From: Eubacterium sp.
Lineage (GTDB): Bacteria; Bacillota; Clostridia; Lachnospirales; Lachnospiraceae
Direction: 5' to 3'
Assembly: GCA_017445525.1 (NCBI GenBank)
Contig: JAFSTZ010000175.1
Location: 1 to 5,723, forward strand
DNA length: 5,723 nucleotides
The notes beneath the pieces are model-generated. The model did no database searches and was not told where the DNA came from. It saw only the letters and a program-made list of their open reading frames with translations. Shown here piece by piece: positions 5,684 through 5,723 of the stretch; position 1 is the stretch's first letter; each line of letters starts with the position of its first letter. Made by a program: the position numbers and the translations under genes.

Positions 5684-5723
5684 TCACGCTATAGTAAAGC
5701 GTAGCTTTACGGATAAAGCGTGA
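5684..5723 (-). other. Bipartite hairpin at the 5' part of the minus-strand RNA
   Basis: Outer stem TCACGCT (5684-5690) pairs with AGCGTGA (5717-5723). Inner stem GTAAAGC (5694-5700) pairs with GCTTTAC (5704-5710) around a three-base loop. The asymmetric internal loop has 3 nt on one side and 6 nt on the other. All pairs are Watson-Crick. The outer stem ends exactly at the window edge and may continue beyond it. Confidence 0.75.

Larger units (their letters stand above)
5238..5723 (-). ncRNA. Candidate large structured RNA, 5' end beyond the window
   Basis: This stretch has no credible coding sequence but is packed with nested inverted repeats. Read on the minus strand, the order is: a bipartite hairpin (5723-5684), a single-stranded linker (5683-5655), hairpins at 5654-5615, 5606-5569 and 5564-5518, and finally a rod of about 276 nt (5513-5238) with about 100 base pairs. 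In the clear helices all six wobble-type positions are G·U on the minus strand and A·C on the plus strand, which indicates minus-strand transcription. At 486 nt or more and with this complexity it resembles the large ornate RNA classes ROOL, GOLLD and OLE. I cannot confirm any of them by sequence. Conserved RNase P and tmRNA motifs are not seen. The 3' end lies about 10 nt past the TIR stop codon, with no U-run terminator, so the transcript may be processed or run antisense into the TIR gene. Confidence 0.72.

Noticed and set aside
5229..5723. Retron, group II intron or IscB-type omega RNA
   Set aside because: No reverse transcriptase, HNH or RuvC gene is present on either side within the window, and no group II domain V-like motif was found. 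It cannot be fully excluded because the 5' side is cut off.

Overview
The window looks like a piece of a Firmicutes genome, most likely a Lachnospiraceae/Butyrivibrio-type gut or rumen bacterium. This is inferred from the BspA-like leucine-rich-repeat ending, the TIR protein whose opening residues (KYRAFISYRH) are typical of that group, and strong AGGAGG-type ribosome binding sites. No rRNA, tRNA, IS element or CRISPR array is present.

Layout, left to right. (1) 3-491, plus strand: the C-terminal end of a BspA/LRR_5 surface protein, interrupted by an in-frame amber codon at 99-101. (2) 492-677: a plausible promoter followed by a very long, nearly continuous leader hairpin (585-658) just upstream of the ribosome binding site of the next gene. 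(3) 678-2183, plus: a DHH/DHHA1-family phosphoesterase with all catalytic motifs and an unusual C-terminal extension made of two PGDYG-like modules. (4) 2280-5228, plus: a 982-residue membrane protein with an N-terminal cytoplasmic TIR domain, one transmembrane helix and a large extracytoplasmic beta-propeller-like region. It starts at TTG, the only possible start. (5) 5229-5723: no coding sequence, but a dense set of inverted repeats that fold, on the minus strand, into a rod of about 100 base pairs plus at least four more hairpins.

The most interesting item is region 5. Every non-Watson-Crick position of G·U/A·C type in its clear helices reads as G·U on the minus strand and as A·C on the plus strand, so it looks like a large minus-strand structured RNA of at least 486 nt. 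Its 5' end lies beyond the right edge of the window. Its size and complexity resemble the large ornate RNA classes (ROOL, GOLLD, OLE), and ROOL is the first class to test given the likely host. I could not match it to any of these from memory, so it may be a divergent member or a new class.

The DHH and TIR genes are co-oriented, 96 bp apart with no convincing terminator, and may be co-transcribed. A TIR enzyme that produces or consumes nucleotide signals, paired with a nucleotide phosphodiesterase, is a plausible signalling or defence pair, but this is inference. The DHH leader hairpin shares an unusual sequence motif with the minus-strand RNA, which hints at a regulatory or evolutionary link.
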